64,000 nucleotides of DNA from Tianweitania populi (GCF_014652875.1 NZ_BMZQ01000002.1:372001-436000), one strand, 5' to 3'. Counted from the stretch's first letter, positions 9,499-22,345 are shown. Numbers and translations: made by a program. The notes: a model not told the origin generated them from the letters alone.

Positions 9499-9924
9499 TC
9501 AGCCGCGTTTCGGGCGCAGGCGGATCACCACGTCGACATTGGCGATTTCCATGCCTTCCGGCGGCTGCGGCAGCCGCATCAATTGGACGGGGCCATCCAG
9601 GATGTCGACGACGCGGTTCTCGCCTTCGACGTAGAAGTGATGGTGATCGGACGTGTTGGTGTCGAAGTAGTTCTTCGCGCCTTCCACGGCAAGAATGCGC
9701 AGCATGCCGGCTTCGGTGAACTGGTGCAGCGCGTTGTAGACAGTGGCCAGCGACACCGGAACGCCCGCGATGCAGGCTTCCTCGTGCAGCTCTTCGGCCG
9801 AAAGGTGCCGGTCGCCCTGTGCGAAGATGAGGCTGGCGAGTGCGACGCGCTGACGCGTCGGGCGCAGGCCCGCTTCACGTACCCGCTTTTCAACCACCTG
9901 CCAGTCCAAGGCCGCTTCGCTCAT
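9499..9924 (-). CDS. irr: Iron response regulator Irr (Fur family)
   Basis: Fur-superfamily transcription factor of 141 residues. In Rhizobiales, Irr responds to haem or iron status and represses haem synthesis and iron-related genes under iron limitation. The winged-helix part contains LRPTRQRVALASL and VSLATVYNALHQF. The metal/haem-sensing region shows YFDTNTSDHHHFYVEG, the HHH motif typical of Irr rather than Fur. It is divergent from fabA, a neighbourhood often seen for irr in this order. A perfect inverted repeat lies directly before the start codon. Confidence 0.92.
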   Translation of the reverse strand: MSEAALDWQVVEKRVREAGLRPTRQRVALASLIFAQGDRHLSAEELHEEACIAGVPVSLATVYNALHQFTEAGMLRILAVEGAKNYFDTNTSDHHHFYVEGENRVVDILDGPVQLMRLPQPPEGMEIANVDVVIRLRPKRG

Positions 9925-9939
9925 AATGCTCCAAGCATT
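9925..9939. promoter_or_regulatory. Possible autoregulatory operator at irr start
   Basis: AATGCT-CCA-AGCATT is a perfect 6-3-6 inverted repeat lying directly upstream of the irr start codon. The 6-3-6 layout is like that of the iron control element bound by Irr in rhizobia, but the bases do not match the TTAGAA-type consensus. It could be an operator or a leader hairpin. Confidence 0.35.
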
Positions 9940-10160
9940 GTTGATGGGGCACCGTTCTGCGGGCGCATCAATGCCCTATAATCGCCCTGTAGCTTTGAAA
10001 AGCATATATTCTGTCGCGGCAAACTGATCAATAGCGGCACGTTGACCCGCCCCGCCAAGCGGGCTAATCGCGGACAGCTGCAATTGCTATAGTGAGCGCA
10101 GCAGACCAGAAACAAGACCGGCATGACCCAATCGATGCGCCGGAGGGAGACACGAACAGC

Positions 10161-10688
10161 ATGGCCGACCGCAAGACGAGCTTCGACTACGAGGATCTGC
10201 TGGCCTGCGCACGCGGCGACCTCTTCGGGCCCGGCAATGCGCAGTTGCCCGCGCCGCCGATGCTGATGTTCGATCGTATCACCGACATCAGCGAAACCGG
10301 CGGCGAGTTCGACAAGGGCTATATCCGCGCCGAGTTCGACATCCATCCGGATCTCTGGTTCTTCCCCTGCCACTTTCCCGGCAACCCGATCATGCCGGGC
10401 TGTCTCGGCCTCGATGCCATGTGGCAGTTGACCGGCTTTTATCTCGGCTGGCTCGGCGAGCCCGGCAAAGGCATGGCGCTGTCGACCGGCGAAGTGAAGT
10501 TCAAGGGCATGGTCACCCCTTCGGTGAAGAAGGTGGAATATGGCGTCGACTTCAAGCGCGTGATGCGCGGACGCCTAGTGCTGGGCATTGCCGATGGCTG
10601 GTTGAAGGCCGATGGCGAACAGATCTACAAGGCCACCGATCTGAAGGTCGGCCTGTCCAAGCAAGAAGCCGTCGGCACAGCTGTTTAA
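10161..10688 (+). CDS. fabA: 3-hydroxydecanoyl-ACP dehydratase/isomerase FabA
   Basis: Dehydrates 3-hydroxyacyl-ACP and isomerises the C10 product to cis-3-decenoyl-ACP, the branch point to unsaturated fatty acids. The 175 residues contain the active-site histidine in [12 protein letters not shown] and the catalytic aspartate in GLDAMWQL. The start [13 protein letters not shown] fits the family; a GGAGG lies about 14 nt upstream, somewhat far. It is the first gene of fabA-fabB-fabI. Confidence 0.96.
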   Translation: MADRKTSFDYEDLLACARGDLFGPGNAQLPAPPMLMFDRITDISETGGEFDKGYIRAEFDIHPDLWFFPCHFPGNPIMPGCLGLDAMWQLTGFYLGWLGEPGKGMALSTGEVKFKGMVTPSVKKVEYGVDFKRVMRGRLVLGIADGWLKADGEQIYKATDLKVGLSKQEAVGTAV

Positions 10689-10721
10689 GTTGACCGGAAC
10701 GCCAAAAGCGGAGTTGAAGCC

Positions 10722-11942
10722 ATGAGACGCGTCGTCATAAGCGGTCTGGGCATCGTATCGTCCATCGGAAACAATGCCGACGAGGTCACGGCCTCGCTGC
10801 GCGATGCGAAGTCCGGCATCAGCTTCTCGCAAAGCTTTGCCGATCACGGCTTCAAGTGCCAGGTCTGGGGTTCGCCCGAGATTGACGCAGCCGCCGAGGT
10901 GGATCGCCGCGCGGCCCGCTTCCTGTCGCAGGGCGGCATGTGGAACCACATCGCCATGAAGCAGGCGATCGCCGATGCTGGTCTCCAGGAAGGCGAGTTC
11001 ACCAACGAGCGCACCGGCATCATCATGGGCTCGGGCGGCCCGTCCACGCGCACCATCGTGGAAGCCGCCGAGATCACCGAAAAGAACAACAGCCCCAAGC
11101 GCATCGGACCGTTCGCCGTGCCGAAGGCGATGTCGTCCACGGCTTCCGCCACGCTCGCGACCTGGTTCAAGATCCACGGCGTGAACTACTCGATCTCGTC
11201 GGCCTGCTCGACCTCGGCGCATTGCATCGGCAATGCTGCGGAGATGATCCAGTGGGGCAAGCAGGACATGATGTTTGCCGGCGGTCATGAGGATCTGGAC
11301 TGGTCTATGTCGAACCTGTTCGACGCGATGGGCGCGATGTCCTCGAAGTACAACGACCGCGCCTCGGTCGCCTCACGCGCTTATGATGTCGATCGCGACG
11401 GTTTCGTGATCGCGGGCGGCGCCGGCGTGCTGGTTCTGGAAGAGCTGGAACATGCCAAGGCGCGCGGCGCCAAGATCTATTGCGAACTCGTCGGCTACGG
11501 CGCGACCTCGGACGGCTACGACATGGTCGCTCCATCTGGCGAAGGCGCCATCCGCTGCATGCGGCAGGCACTGGCAACCGTGAATGGCAAAGTCGACTAC
11601 GTCAACACGCACGGCACCTCAACGCCGGTTGGCGATTCCAAGGAAATGGGCGCGATCCGCGAAGTGTTCGGCTCGGAGATGCCGCACATCTCTTCGACCA
11701 AGTCGCTGACCGGCCATTCGCTGGGTGCTGCCGGCGTGCAGGAATCGATCTATTCGATCCTGATGATGCAGAACAAGTTCATCGGCAAGAGCGCGCATAT
11801 CGAGACGCTCGATCCGGAATTCGAGGGCATGCCGATTGTGCGCGAGCGCATCGACAACGCCGCAATCAACACCGTTCTGTCGAACTCCTTCGGCTTCGGC
11901 GGCACCAATGCGACGCTGGTGTTCCAGCGCCTCGCCGACTGA
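10722..11942 (+). CDS. fabB: Beta-ketoacyl-ACP synthase I FabB
   Basis: Condensing enzyme that elongates acyl-ACP, including the cis-unsaturated intermediate produced by FabA. The thiolase-fold active site shows the catalytic cysteine in [10 protein letters not shown], and histidines in [10 protein letters not shown] and [12 protein letters not shown]. The length of 406 residues is standard. It lies 33 nt downstream of fabA. Confidence 0.96.
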   Translation: MRRVVISGLGIVSSIGNNADEVTASLRDAKSGISFSQSFADHGFKCQVWGSPEIDAAAEVDRRAARFLSQGGMWNHIAMKQAIADAGLQEGEFTNERTGIIMGSGGPSTRTIVEAAEITEKNNSPKRIGPFAVPKAMSSTASATLATWFKIHGVNYSISSACSTSAHCIGNAAEMIQWGKQDMMFAGGHEDLDWSMSNLFDAMGAMSSKYNDRASVASRAYDVDRDGFVIAGGAGVLVLEELEHAKARGAKIYCELVGYGATSDGYDMVAPSGEGAIRCMRQALATVNGKVDYVNTHGTSTPVGDSKEMGAIREVFGSEMPHISSTKSLTGHSLGAAGVQESIYSILMMQNKFIGKSAHIETLDPEFEGMPIVRERIDNAAINTVLSNSFGFGGTNATLVFQRLAD

Positions 11943-11964
11943 TCGGCGGTATACGAGGGACATT

Positions 11965-12774
11965 ATGGACGGTTTGATGAAGGGCAAGCGCGGCCTCGTA
12001 ATGGGCGTCGCGAACGATCACTCGATTGCCTGGGGCATCGCCCAGAAGCTGTATGAACACGGCGCGGAACTCGCCTTCACCTATCAGGGTGAAGCCTTCG
12101 GCCGCCGCGTCAAGCCGCTGGCCGAGAAGGTCGGTGCAGGCGATCTCACCTTGCCCTGCGACGTGGAAGACAGCGCATCCGTCGATGCCACTATCGCCGC
12201 TCTCGAAAAGGCCTGGGGCAAGCTGGACTTCATCGTTCACGCCATCGGTTTCTCCGACAAGAACGAGTTGAAGGGCCTTTACGCCGATACGACCAAGGAG
12301 AACTTCATCCGCACGATGGTGATCTCCTGTTATTCGTTCACGGAAGTGGCGCGCAAGGCGGCCGCGATCATGAACGATGGCGGCTCGATGATCACGCTGA
12401 CCTATGCGGGTTCGGTGCGGGTCATGCCGAACTACAACGTCATGGGCGTTGCCAAGGCCGGCCTGGAAGCGTCCGTCCGCTATCTCGCCAATGATTACGG
12501 CCCGCGTGGCATTCGCGTGAACGGCCTGTCGGCGGGCCCGGTGCGCACGCTGGCCGGCGCCGGCATTGCGGATGCCCGTCACATGTTCTCGTTCCAGCAG
12601 CGCAATGCACCGCTGCGCCGTCCCGTGACGCTGGAAGAGATCGGCGGTTCCGCGCTGTATCTGCTGTCGGATCTGTCCGGCGGCGTCACCGGCGAAATCC
12701 ATTACGTGGATTCCGGCTACCACATCGTGTCCATGCCGACACTTTCAGAGCTGAAGCGGACCGACGAAGGCTGA
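11965..12774 (+). CDS. fabI: Enoyl-ACP reductase FabI
   Basis: NADH-dependent reductase for the last step of each fatty acid elongation cycle. The 269 residues begin with the FabI-type nucleotide motif GVANDHSIAWGIA and carry the Y-x6-K active-site pair in YNVMGVAK. The ATG at 11965 follows GAGGGA with good spacing. It is the third gene of the fab operon and is followed by a strong terminator. Confidence 0.96.
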   Translation: MDGLMKGKRGLVMGVANDHSIAWGIAQKLYEHGAELAFTYQGEAFGRRVKPLAEKVGAGDLTLPCDVEDSASVDATIAALEKAWGKLDFIVHAIGFSDKNELKGLYADTTKENFIRTMVISCYSFTEVARKAAAIMNDGGSMITLTYAGSVRVMPNYNVMGVAKAGLEASVRYLANDYGPRGIRVNGLSAGPVRTLAGAGIADARHMFSFQQRNAPLRRPVTLEEIGGSALYLLSDLSGGVTGEIHYVDSGYHIVSMPTLSELKRTDEG

Positions 12775-12830
12775 GCTGAGCCAAACACTCCCAGACAGCG
12801 GCATTTCTTCCATCGCAACGAGCAGAGATC

Positions 12831-12852
12831 AACAGGCCCTTCGGGGCCTGTT
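12831..12852. terminator. UUCG-tetraloop terminator after fabI
   Basis: A perfect 9-bp stem, AACAGGCCC with GGGCCTGTT, closes on a TTCG tetraloop. It lies between the convergent fabI and rsmC-like genes and could serve both. A run of TTCTTCGTTC follows on the plus strand. Confidence 0.8.
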
Positions 12853-12866
12853 CTTCGTTCAAGCCC

Positions 12867-13955
12867 TTACTTACGCCGCCCGGCTCCGTTTCGGCGGGCT
12901 GGAGCACCGGGCCGGCCGCCGGACTTCGCCTGTGTTGCAGCCCGCGCCATGTTGCGCGTTTGCGGCTCAGCCGCCCACAGGATCTTGTAGTCGTCGTTGC
13001 GGGTGAGTTCACCAGTCTCGGCAAACACGGCGGTGAGCGCCCGCTCATAAGGCAGGCCGCGGTTGGCAACCAAGAAAAGCCGCCCCTTCCCCTTGAGCGC
13101 TTTGGCTGCGGCACGGATCAGACCGGCGCCCAGATCAGGCTCCGCCGCATGCCCGCTCGCATGAAACGGCGGGTTCATCACCACAGCGTCATAAACGCGT
13201 TCCACGGGCTCACCAACGAGATCCTTCCAGAAGAAGGCCATCGGCTTCTCCGTGCCCTGCAAAGCCGTTCTGGCAGCCTCCAGAGAGGCATGATCGGCTT
13301 CGTAGAGGTCGACGCTCCGGATGCGCTCGCGGCGGATCAGATCGCCAGCAAGAAAACCCCAGCCGGCGCAGAAATCCGCGACGTCGCCCTTTAGGTCGGC
13401 AGGAAGGCTTTCGAGCAGGAACACCGAGCCGGGATCGGCATGGCCATGCGAAAACATGCCGGGCCGGGTTTCAAACGAACCGACGCTTTCGGCTTCCGCT
13501 TCCGGCAGCTGTTTCTCACCGTTACGCATCCAGAACACCACGCCGTGATGCTTGGCGGCATGATCCTCGATCTCGGTGAGCTCGGCGAGACGCTTGCGCA
13601 GACTGTCGCCGCCATCCTTCTTGGACGCCGCCACGACGATCAGCCCGCCCGGCCTCACCCGCCGCTGCGCTTGTGCGATCCAGCCCTCGTTTTGGCCGCG
13701 ATGCTTGGAGCCCAGCACAAGCGCCAGATCATAGCCATCGCCCTCCCCTTCCGGCACGACCTTCACGCCCTGCCGTTGCAGACCAAGGAAGTCCGGGCGA
13801 AAACCCTGCACAGCAGTGATCGCTGCCTCGAAGCCCTCCGGCTTGCGCCAGCCGGGACGGGCGCCAAGGAAAAGCGCACGGCTTCCCGCAGCCGGCAGAT
13901 CGATCAGCCCGGCTTCGAAGGGATGGAACAGGGTTTTAAGCGCGTCGTCGGTCAT
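12867..13955 (-). CDS. RsmC-like rRNA guanine-N2 methyltransferase
   Basis: Class I SAM-dependent methyltransferase of 362 residues, resembling RsmC/RlmG proteins that methylate guanines in ribosomal RNA. The N-terminal half is a degenerate methyltransferase-like domain. The C-terminal half holds the active domain, with DFCAGWGFLAGDL as SAM-binding motif I and the NPPFH catalytic motif. The C terminus is basic and Arg/Gly-rich (about the last 25 residues), which would suit RNA binding. Assignment to a particular rRNA position is not possible from sequence alone. Confidence 0.85.
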   Translation of the reverse strand: MTDDALKTLFHPFEAGLIDLPAAGSRALFLGARPGWRKPEGFEAAITAVQGFRPDFLGLQRQGVKVVPEGEGDGYDLALVLGSKHRGQNEGWIAQAQRRVRPGGLIVVAASKKDGGDSLRKRLAELTEIEDHAAKHHGVVFWMRNGEKQLPEAEAESVGSFETRPGMFSHGHADPGSVFLLESLPADLKGDVADFCAGWGFLAGDLIRRERIRSVDLYEADHASLEAARTALQGTEKPMAFFWKDLVGEPVERVYDAVVMNPPFHASGHAAEPDLGAGLIRAAAKALKGKGRLFLVANRGLPYERALTAVFAETGELTRNDDYKILWAAEPQTRNMARAATQAKSGGRPGAPARRNGAGRRK

Positions 13956-13980
13956 TTGCAGGCCATTCGGTGGTGGGGTG

Positions 13981-14200
13981 GTGCGTCCTTCGAGGCTCGC
14001 TTTGCTCGCACCTCAGGATGAGGACCGTTGCGTCAGGTCTGACGATCCTGTGGGCTCGACTCGAGGAGGATCGATCTTCCTGCTGAGATGACGCTTCCGA
14101 GGTGGCGCTTAGCGCTACGGTCCTCATCCTGAGGTGCGAGCCCGCACAACCGTGAAGGTGAACACGCAATCCTTGCAACGGCGAGCCTCGAAGGACGCAC
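13981..14200. repeat. Nested palindromic repeat element, copy B
   Basis: The outer arms 13981-14000 and 14181-14200 are a perfect 20-bp inverted repeat, identical to those of copy A. The next arms, 14005-14027 and 14118-14140, are perfect over 23 bp. The 40-bp inner palindrome of copy A is replaced by a different, less symmetrical core. This fills most of the 313-nt gap between the methyltransferase gene and pnp; the rest holds the pnp terminator. Confidence 0.85.
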
Positions 14201-14217
14201 CTGCGTCCAACAAAGCA

Positions 14218-14249
14218 AAAAGGCGCGCCCCTCGCGAGGCGCGCCTTTT
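14218..14249 (-). terminator. pnp terminator
   Basis: A perfect 12-bp stem, AAAAGGCGCGCC (14218-14229) with GGCGCGCCTTTT (14238-14249), has an 8-nt loop. It lies just downstream of pnp on the minus strand, and the T-run of the distal arm is extended by the next base. Confidence 0.9.
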
Positions 14250-14268
14250 CAATCAATCAAGACCAAGC

Positions 14269-16413
14269 TCAAGCAGCGTCTTCGTCGCCGTCCTGCTTCT
14301 TTTCCTTGGCCAGCTCCTTGCCGGTTTCCTGATCGACGACCTTCATCGACAGGCGAACCTTGCCGCGCTCGTCGAAGCCCATGAGCTTCACGAACACCTT
14401 CTGGCCTTCCTTGACCACGTCGGTGGTCTTGGCAACGCGCTCGCTCGAAAGCTGCGAGATGTGGACCAAACCGTCCTTCGGGCCGAAGAAGTTGACGAAA
14501 GCGCCGAAGTCGGCGGTCTTGACGACCGTGCCTTCGTAGATCTCGCCGACTTCCGGCTCAGCCACGATCGTGTGGATCCACTTGCGTGCCGCTTCGATCT
14601 CCTTGGCGGAAGACGACGCGATCTTCACCGTGCCGTCGTCCTCGATGTTGATCTTGGCGCCGGTCTTCTCGACGATCTCGCGGATCACCTTGCCGCCCGA
14701 ACCGATCACGTCACGGATCTTGTCGGTCGGGATCTGCATGACCTCGATGCGCGGTGCGAACTCGCCGAGTTCCGAACGGCCCTCGGTCAGCGCGTTGGCC
14801 ATTTCGCCGAGGATGTGCAAACGGCCATCCTTGGCCTGGTCGAGTGCGACCTTCATGATCTCCTCGGTGATGCCATCGATCTTGATGTCCATCTGGAGCG
14901 AGGTGATGCCGTTCTCGGTGCCCGCAACCTTGAAGTCCATGTCGCCGAGGTGATCTTCATCGCCCAGGATGTCGGAGAGAACGGCGAAACGATCGCCTTC
15001 CTTGATCAGGCCCATGGCGATACCGGCAACCGGACGCTGCAGCGGAACGCCTGCATCCATGAGAGCCAGCGAGGTGCCGCAAACGGTTGCCATCGAGGAC
15101 GAGCCGTTGGACTCGGTGATCTCGGACACTGCACGCAGCGTATAGGGGAACTGCTCAGGCGTCGGCAGCATCGGGCGGATAGCGCGCCAGGCGAGCTTGC
15201 CGTGACCGATTTCGCGGCGGCCGGGCGAACCCATGCGGCCGGTTTCACCAACCGAATAGGGCGGGAAGTTGTAGTGAAGGAGGAAACGCTCCTTGTACAT
15301 GCCCGTCAGGCTGTCGACATACTGCTCGTCCTCGCCGGTGCCCAGCGTGGCAACAACCAGCGCCTGGGTTTCGCCGCGGGTGAACAGAGCCGAACCGTGG
15401 GTGCGCGGCAGAACGCCGACTTCCGACACGATCTGGCGAACGGTCTTGAGATCGCGGCCATCGATACGCGAACCGGTGTCGAGGATGTTGCCGCGAACGA
15501 CCTTCGCCTGCACGTCCTTGAACACGGCGCCGACCTGCTCGGCCGTGTATTCGGCTTCGCCGCCTTCGGGGAACAGGGCAGTCTTCACCTTTGCCTTGGC
15601 GGCATCGATGGCAGCATAGCGATCCTGCTTCTGCGTGATCTTGTAGGCATCGCGCAGATCAGATTCAGCGGCTGCGAGGATCTTGCCTTCCAGCGCCGAA
15701 TTGTCGGCAGCCGTATGCTCGCGCGGCTCCTTGGCAGCGGCTTCCGCCAGCTTGATGATCGCGTCGAGAACCGGCTTGAAGCCGTTCTGGCCGAACACGA
15801 CGGCGCCGAGCATGATCTCTTCCGAAAGCTCCTTGGCTTCCGACTCGACCATCAAAACGGCGTCGGCGGTGCCGGCGACAACGAGGTCGAGCTTGGATTC
15901 CGGCATCTCGTCAAGATGCGGGTTCAGGATGTATTCGCCGTTGACGTAGCCAACGCGCGCGCCGCCGATCGGGCCCATGAACGGAACGCCGGACAGCGTC
16001 AGGGCAGCGGAGGCCGCAACCATCGACACGATGTCTGGATTGTTCTCGAGGTCATGCTGCAGAACGGTGATCACGACCTGCGTGTCGTTCTTGTAGCCCT
16101 CAGCGAAGAGCGGGCGGATCGGACGGTCGATCAGGCGCGAAACCAGCGTCTCGTTCTCGGACGGACGGCCTTCACGCTTGAAGTAGCCGCCCGGGATCTT
16201 GCCGGCGGCATAGGTCTTTTCCTGATAGTTGACGGTCAGCGGGAAGAAGTCCTGACCGGGCTTCGGCGCCTTGGCCGAAACAACGGTGGCGAGCACGACG
16301 CTCTCGCCATAGGTCGCCAGCACGGCGCCGTCAGCCTGACGGGCGATCTTGCCGGTTTCGAGAATGAGCGGACGGCCGCCCCACTCGATTTCCACTTTGT
16401 GATGCTTGAACAT
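14269..16413 (-). CDS. pnp: Polyribonucleotide nucleotidyltransferase (PNPase)
   Basis: Phosphorolytic 3'-to-5' exoribonuclease and degradosome component. The 714 residues show two RNase PH-like domains, a KH domain with [12 protein letters not shown] near 560, and a C-terminal S1 domain around [19 protein letters not shown]. The last residues are acidic and lysine-rich. It is the distal gene of the rimP-to-pnp run, downstream of rpsO, and ends in a strong terminator. Confidence 0.97.
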   Translation of the reverse strand: MFKHHKVEIEWGGRPLILETGKIARQADGAVLATYGESVVLATVVSAKAPKPGQDFFPLTVNYQEKTYAAGKIPGGYFKREGRPSENETLVSRLIDRPIRPLFAEGYKNDTQVVITVLQHDLENNPDIVSMVAASAALTLSGVPFMGPIGGARVGYVNGEYILNPHLDEMPESKLDLVVAGTADAVLMVESEAKELSEEIMLGAVVFGQNGFKPVLDAIIKLAEAAAKEPREHTAADNSALEGKILAAAESDLRDAYKITQKQDRYAAIDAAKAKVKTALFPEGGEAEYTAEQVGAVFKDVQAKVVRGNILDTGSRIDGRDLKTVRQIVSEVGVLPRTHGSALFTRGETQALVVATLGTGEDEQYVDSLTGMYKERFLLHYNFPPYSVGETGRMGSPGRREIGHGKLAWRAIRPMLPTPEQFPYTLRAVSEITESNGSSSMATVCGTSLALMDAGVPLQRPVAGIAMGLIKEGDRFAVLSDILGDEDHLGDMDFKVAGTENGITSLQMDIKIDGITEEIMKVALDQAKDGRLHILGEMANALTEGRSELGEFAPRIEVMQIPTDKIRDVIGSGGKVIREIVEKTGAKINIEDDGTVKIASSSAKEIEAARKWIHTIVAEPEVGEIYEGTVVKTADFGAFVNFFGPKDGLVHISQLSSERVAKTTDVVKEGQKVFVKLMGFDERGKVRLSMKVVDQETGKELAKEKKQDGDEDAA

Positions 16414-16688
16414 ATCTCGTCCTCTTTGTGCCGGCCGCTCCGCACTTACCTCGCGCGAAAACCCAATCCGGCTCCTACGGGCAAACCCGCCACGGGCAAG
16501 ACAACGGGAAGCTCAAAAAGCGAGCCACCTGCAATCCTGCCCCATGACCGGTTCAGGAGGGTTCCTAAAGGCAGCGCCCCTCGGGAACCTCAGGATCGAC
16601 CATCGATCCCTGTGCGATCAGCCGACGACCCATTCGGGGCCGCCGGCCAATCAGATCAGTTCATCAACGCAGCAAAAGCCACGTGATC

Positions 16689-16958
16689 TTAGCGACGCAG
16701 ACCAAGCTTTTCGATCAGCGTCTGGTAGCGCGCGGTATCCTTGGCATTGAGATAGTCAAGGAGACGACGGCGCTGCGACACGAGCTTCAGAAGTCCACGA
16801 CGGGAGTGGTTGTCCTTCTTGTGGTCCTTGAAGTGCTCGGTCAGGTTACGAATGCGTTCGGAAAGGATCGCGACCTGGACTTCCGGCGAACCGGTATCAC
16901 CCTTGACGGTTGCGAATTCCCCAAGCAATTCTTGTTTGCGCTCAGCAGTGATCGACAT
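16689..16958 (-). CDS. rpsO: 30S ribosomal protein S15
   Basis: Small-subunit protein that binds 16S rRNA early in assembly. The 89 residues match S15 throughout ([23 protein letters not shown]-like [24 protein letters not shown]). It precedes pnp with 275 nt between them; no further gene is seen in that gap. Confidence 0.97.
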   Translation of the reverse strand: MSITAERKQELLGEFATVKGDTGSPEVQVAILSERIRNLTEHFKDHKKDNHSRRGLLKLVSQRRRLLDYLNAKDTARYQTLIEKLGLRR

Positions 16959-17118
16959 CGGATGTTCCTTTCAAAAGGGAGGAAGGGGACGCCTGCGGCC
17001 GGGATGTCGTCCAGCGGAGGCCATGAAGGCGATAGGCGCAAACGCCTAAGGCTGGCGCGCATATAGGCGAAGATGCGCCGATTTACCAGCAAATTGTTTC
17101 AGCGCCACCGCTGCCGCT

Positions 17119-18213
17119 TCAAAGCCAGCGCCGCCATCGGAAATACAGGAAAAGCAGAACGCCGATCACTGCCATGGAGGTGAGCGCTGCCGGATAGCCG
17201 TAATACCATTGCAGTTCCGGCATGTTCCACGGCGAGACCTGCGGATCAAAATTCATCCCCCATACGCCGGCCAGAAAGGTCAGCGGGATGAAGATGGCGG
17301 AGACGATGGTGAGGAGGTTGATGACCTCATTGGTCTTGGCCTGCGCCATCGACATATGCATCTCGATAAGACCGGTCACCGTTTCGCGGTAGGTTTCCAC
17401 GATCTCAATGGCGCTGGCGACATGATCGAGCGTGTCGCGCAGATAGATCTTGGTTTCCGCCGTGAGAAAAGGGGCGTCCGATCGGAGCAGACCTGAAATG
17501 GCGTCGCGCAGCGGCCACAGCCAGCGCTTGAACGCAATTAGGTTGTGGCGGATGCGATGCAGGTCGGCCAGTTGTCCCCTCTCCCAGCAGGCGACCATGT
17601 CGTCCTCGATCTGATCGATCGCCGCACCTGTGGCCTCGACATGCGGAAAATAGCTGTCCACCACGGCATCGATCAGGGCATAAGCGAGGTAATCGGCCTT
17701 GCGTGCGCGGAGGCGGTTTCCGCCATTGGCTTCGATGCGCTTGCGTACGGGATCAAACGGGTCCCCCGGCCGCTCGCCGAAGGTGATGACGAAACCCTCC
17801 CCGAAGAACACGCCGATCTGTTCGTAGCGGTGAGTCTGGTCGTCATCGATGGCGTAAAGCACGACAAAGGCGTGCTCATCATAGAAGTCGGACTTCGGCC
17901 GCTGGCCGGTATTGACGGTGTCCTCCAGCGCAAGCGCATGAAGGTCGAAGATCTTGCCGAGATCGGCGATCAGCGAGACATCGCCGAGCCCAACGCAATC
18001 CACCCAGATGGCCGGCCATTCAGCCTTCAGGCGGCGAATATCTTCAAGGTTGACGCTCGGATAGACCTTGTAGCCCTGGGGCGACATCACGGTTGCGGAG
18101 AGCGTTGACGGGATTGCGCTGGGATCGGCGATCAGCGTTCCAGGCGATGCGCCGACGGGCGAGCGTTTGACGCGGCGCCGGCCGTGGCGCCGGACGCTGG
18201 ACTTCTCGGTCAT
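17119..18213 (-). CDS. corA: CorA-family divalent cation transporter
   Basis: Pentameric inner-membrane magnesium (or zinc) channel of the CorA/ZntB family. The 364 residues consist of a large cytoplasmic domain, a long helical stalk, and two C-terminal membrane segments. The signature GMN occurs in AGVWGMNFD after the first membrane segment. A short basic tail (YFRWRRWL) ends the protein, as usual for CorA. It interrupts the usual truB-rpsO adjacency. Confidence 0.92.
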   Translation of the reverse strand: MTEKSSVRRHGRRRVKRSPVGASPGTLIADPSAIPSTLSATVMSPQGYKVYPSVNLEDIRRLKAEWPAIWVDCVGLGDVSLIADLGKIFDLHALALEDTVNTGQRPKSDFYDEHAFVVLYAIDDDQTHRYEQIGVFFGEGFVITFGERPGDPFDPVRKRIEANGGNRLRARKADYLAYALIDAVVDSYFPHVEATGAAIDQIEDDMVACWERGQLADLHRIRHNLIAFKRWLWPLRDAISGLLRSDAPFLTAETKIYLRDTLDHVASAIEIVETYRETVTGLIEMHMSMAQAKTNEVINLLTIVSAIFIPLTFLAGVWGMNFDPQVSPWNMPELQWYYGYPAALTSMAVIGVLLFLYFRWRRWL

Positions 18214-18272
18214 GCCTGTTCTCCGCTGGCTGCGATCATTCTAGAGCGCAGCCATGACGGCGGAAAGACCGT

Positions 18273-19217
18273 TTAGGCCGTGAAGACGCGCTTGGGCTTG
18301 AACTGCCCGCCTTCAACCGCGCCGATGGCGACCAGCTTGCCGCGAACGGTGGCGCAGGCTTCTTCGGCTTCGATCGGCGCATCGCGTCCGCGCACGATTA
18401 CCGGGTTGCCCAAACGCACGCGCTGGGCGGCTTCGTCGGTCAGCGGGACCTGCGGCAGGCAATCCAAAGCCACAGCCGTTTCAACGACATAGCCGTCCAT
18501 CACGGAGAAATCCGGACGCGCCACGTCGTCTTCGCTGATGGTCGGGCGCGCCGCTTCGAGTTCTTCGACCGTGACGAAATCCTCATCGGTGAAGGGGTCG
18601 ACCGCAAGGCGGCGCAGGGTGGAGATATGGCCGTAGCAACCAAGCTGACGGCCCATGTCGCGGGCCAGCGAGCGGACATAAGTCCCCTTGCCGCATTCCA
18701 CTTCGAACTCGGTGGAATTGTCGTCGTGGTGGATGATATCCAGGCGATCGATCTCGACTTCACGGGCCGGAATTTTGACGGCCTCACCTTCGCGTGCGAG
18801 GTCATAAGCGCGCTCGCCACCGATCTTGATGGCGGAAAAAACCGGAGGAATCTGGGAAATTACGCCGATATAATCCGCCAAAACGCCGGAAACTTCCGCT
18901 TTTGTCGGCCGATTTTCCGAGTTTTGCGTCGCAACGCCCTCTAAATCGTCGGTGTTCCGCTCCTCGCCCCAGGTCACGGTGAAGCGATAGACCTTGGTGC
19001 CGTCCATCACGTAAGGCACGGTCTTCGTCGCCTCGCCGAGCGCGATCGGCAGCATGCCGGATGCGAGCGGATCAAGCGTGCCGGCATGGCCTGCCTTGTC
19101 AGCATTGAACAGCCACTTCACCTTGGAAACCGCTTCGGTGGAGCCCATGCCGACAGGCTTGTCGAGCACGACCCAGCCTGAAACCGGACGGCCCTTCTTC
19201 TTGCCGCGACGACCCAT
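18273..19217 (-). CDS. truB: tRNA pseudouridine-55 synthase TruB
   Basis: Makes pseudouridine at position 55 in the T-loop of tRNAs. The catalytic aspartate is in [14 protein letters not shown], and [12 protein letters not shown] and the C-terminal PUA-like region are present in the 314 residues. It overlaps rbfA by one base (TGATG), implying translational coupling. Confidence 0.96.
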   Translation of the reverse strand: MGRRGKKKGRPVSGWVVLDKPVGMGSTEAVSKVKWLFNADKAGHAGTLDPLASGMLPIALGEATKTVPYVMDGTKVYRFTVTWGEERNTDDLEGVATQNSENRPTKAEVSGVLADYIGVISQIPPVFSAIKIGGERAYDLAREGEAVKIPAREVEIDRLDIIHHDDNSTEFEVECGKGTYVRSLARDMGRQLGCYGHISTLRRLAVDPFTDEDFVTVEELEAARPTISEDDVARPDFSVMDGYVVETAVALDCLPQVPLTDEAAQRVRLGNPVIVRGRDAPIEAEEACATVRGKLVAIGAVEGGQFKPKRVFTA

Positions 19218-19627
19218 CAGTTCTGCTCCTCGCCATCTTCGTCATCAAGGTCGCGGGCAACTTCGGGCGAGCGAAGCAGCGCGTCGATCTTGGCGTAGTT
19301 GTCGAAGCTGGTGTCGATGCGGAAGCGGACTTCCGGCATGTATTTCATCTGGCGCAAGGCGTGGCTCATCCTGCCGCGAATGAATTTGGCATGATGGTTC
19401 AGAGCCTTGATGACGGCCTCGTCATCCTTGGCGCCGAGCGGCGAAACGAAAGCGGTGGCAATCTTGAGGTCGGGCGACATGCGCACTTCCGAAATCGAGA
19501 TCACGGTCGCTTCCACCACGTCGTCACGCACCTCGCCGCGCTGAAGCACTTCGGCGATGGCATGGCGCACCTGTTCGCCAACGCGCAGCTGGCGCTGAGA
19601 TGGGCCATTATTTTGATGTTTCGACAT
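19217..19627 (-). CDS. rbfA: 30S ribosome-binding factor RbfA
   Basis: Cold-shock ribosome maturation factor acting on the 16S rRNA 5' end. The KH-like core includes [14 protein letters not shown] and [15 protein letters not shown]; the C-terminal tail is acidic. The ATG at 19627 gives 136 residues with the usual family start ([10 protein letters not shown]). The frame is open further up, but only from a TTG. The ribosome site is weak and is preceded by a strong hairpin. Confidence 0.94.
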   Translation of the reverse strand: MSKHQNNGPSQRQLRVGEQVRHAIAEVLQRGEVRDDVVEATVISISEVRMSPDLKIATAFVSPLGAKDDEAVIKALNHHAKFIRGRMSHALRQMKYMPEVRFRIDTSFDNYAKIDALLRSPEVARDLDDEDGEEQN

Positions 19628-19645
19628 AAAAACAAATCCAGCAAG

Positions 19646-19674
19646 CGGCGAAGCGGGTTCGAACCGCTTCGCCG
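19646..19674 (-). promoter_or_regulatory. Strong intercistronic hairpin before rbfA
   Basis: A perfect 11-bp stem, 19646-19656 with 19664-19674, closes on a 7-nt loop. It lies 19 nt before the rbfA start on the minus strand and is followed by a T-rich stretch (GGATTTGTTTTT) leading into the start codon. It could attenuate transcription, block RNA decay or limit rbfA translation. Confidence 0.55.
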
Positions 19675-19697
19675 CAGTTGGCAAAAATAACGAAGAC

Positions 19698-19721
19698 AAC
19701 TGCCGGTTGGAGCCGGCAGTT
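19698..19721 (-). terminator. Hairpin just after infB
   Basis: AACTGCCGG (19698-19706) pairs with CCGGCAGTT (19713-19721) around a 6-nt loop, directly downstream of the infB stop on the minus strand. No T-tract follows immediately. It is a partial terminator or a processing and stability element between infB and rbfA. Confidence 0.5.
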
Positions 19722-19732
19722 TGATCTTCAGC

Positions 19733-22341
<2,609 letters not shown>

Positions 22342-22345
<4 letters not shown>

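Noticed and set aside
14134-16686. 850-residue plus-strand open frame opposite pnp
   Set aside because: It is the antisense shadow of pnp, which matches PNPase over its entire length; the plus-strand translation has biased composition and no recognisable domain.
19656-19665. GGTTCGAACC, similar to a tRNA T-loop
   Set aside because: It is the loop region of a perfect 11-bp hairpin; no acceptor, D or anticodon arms surround it.
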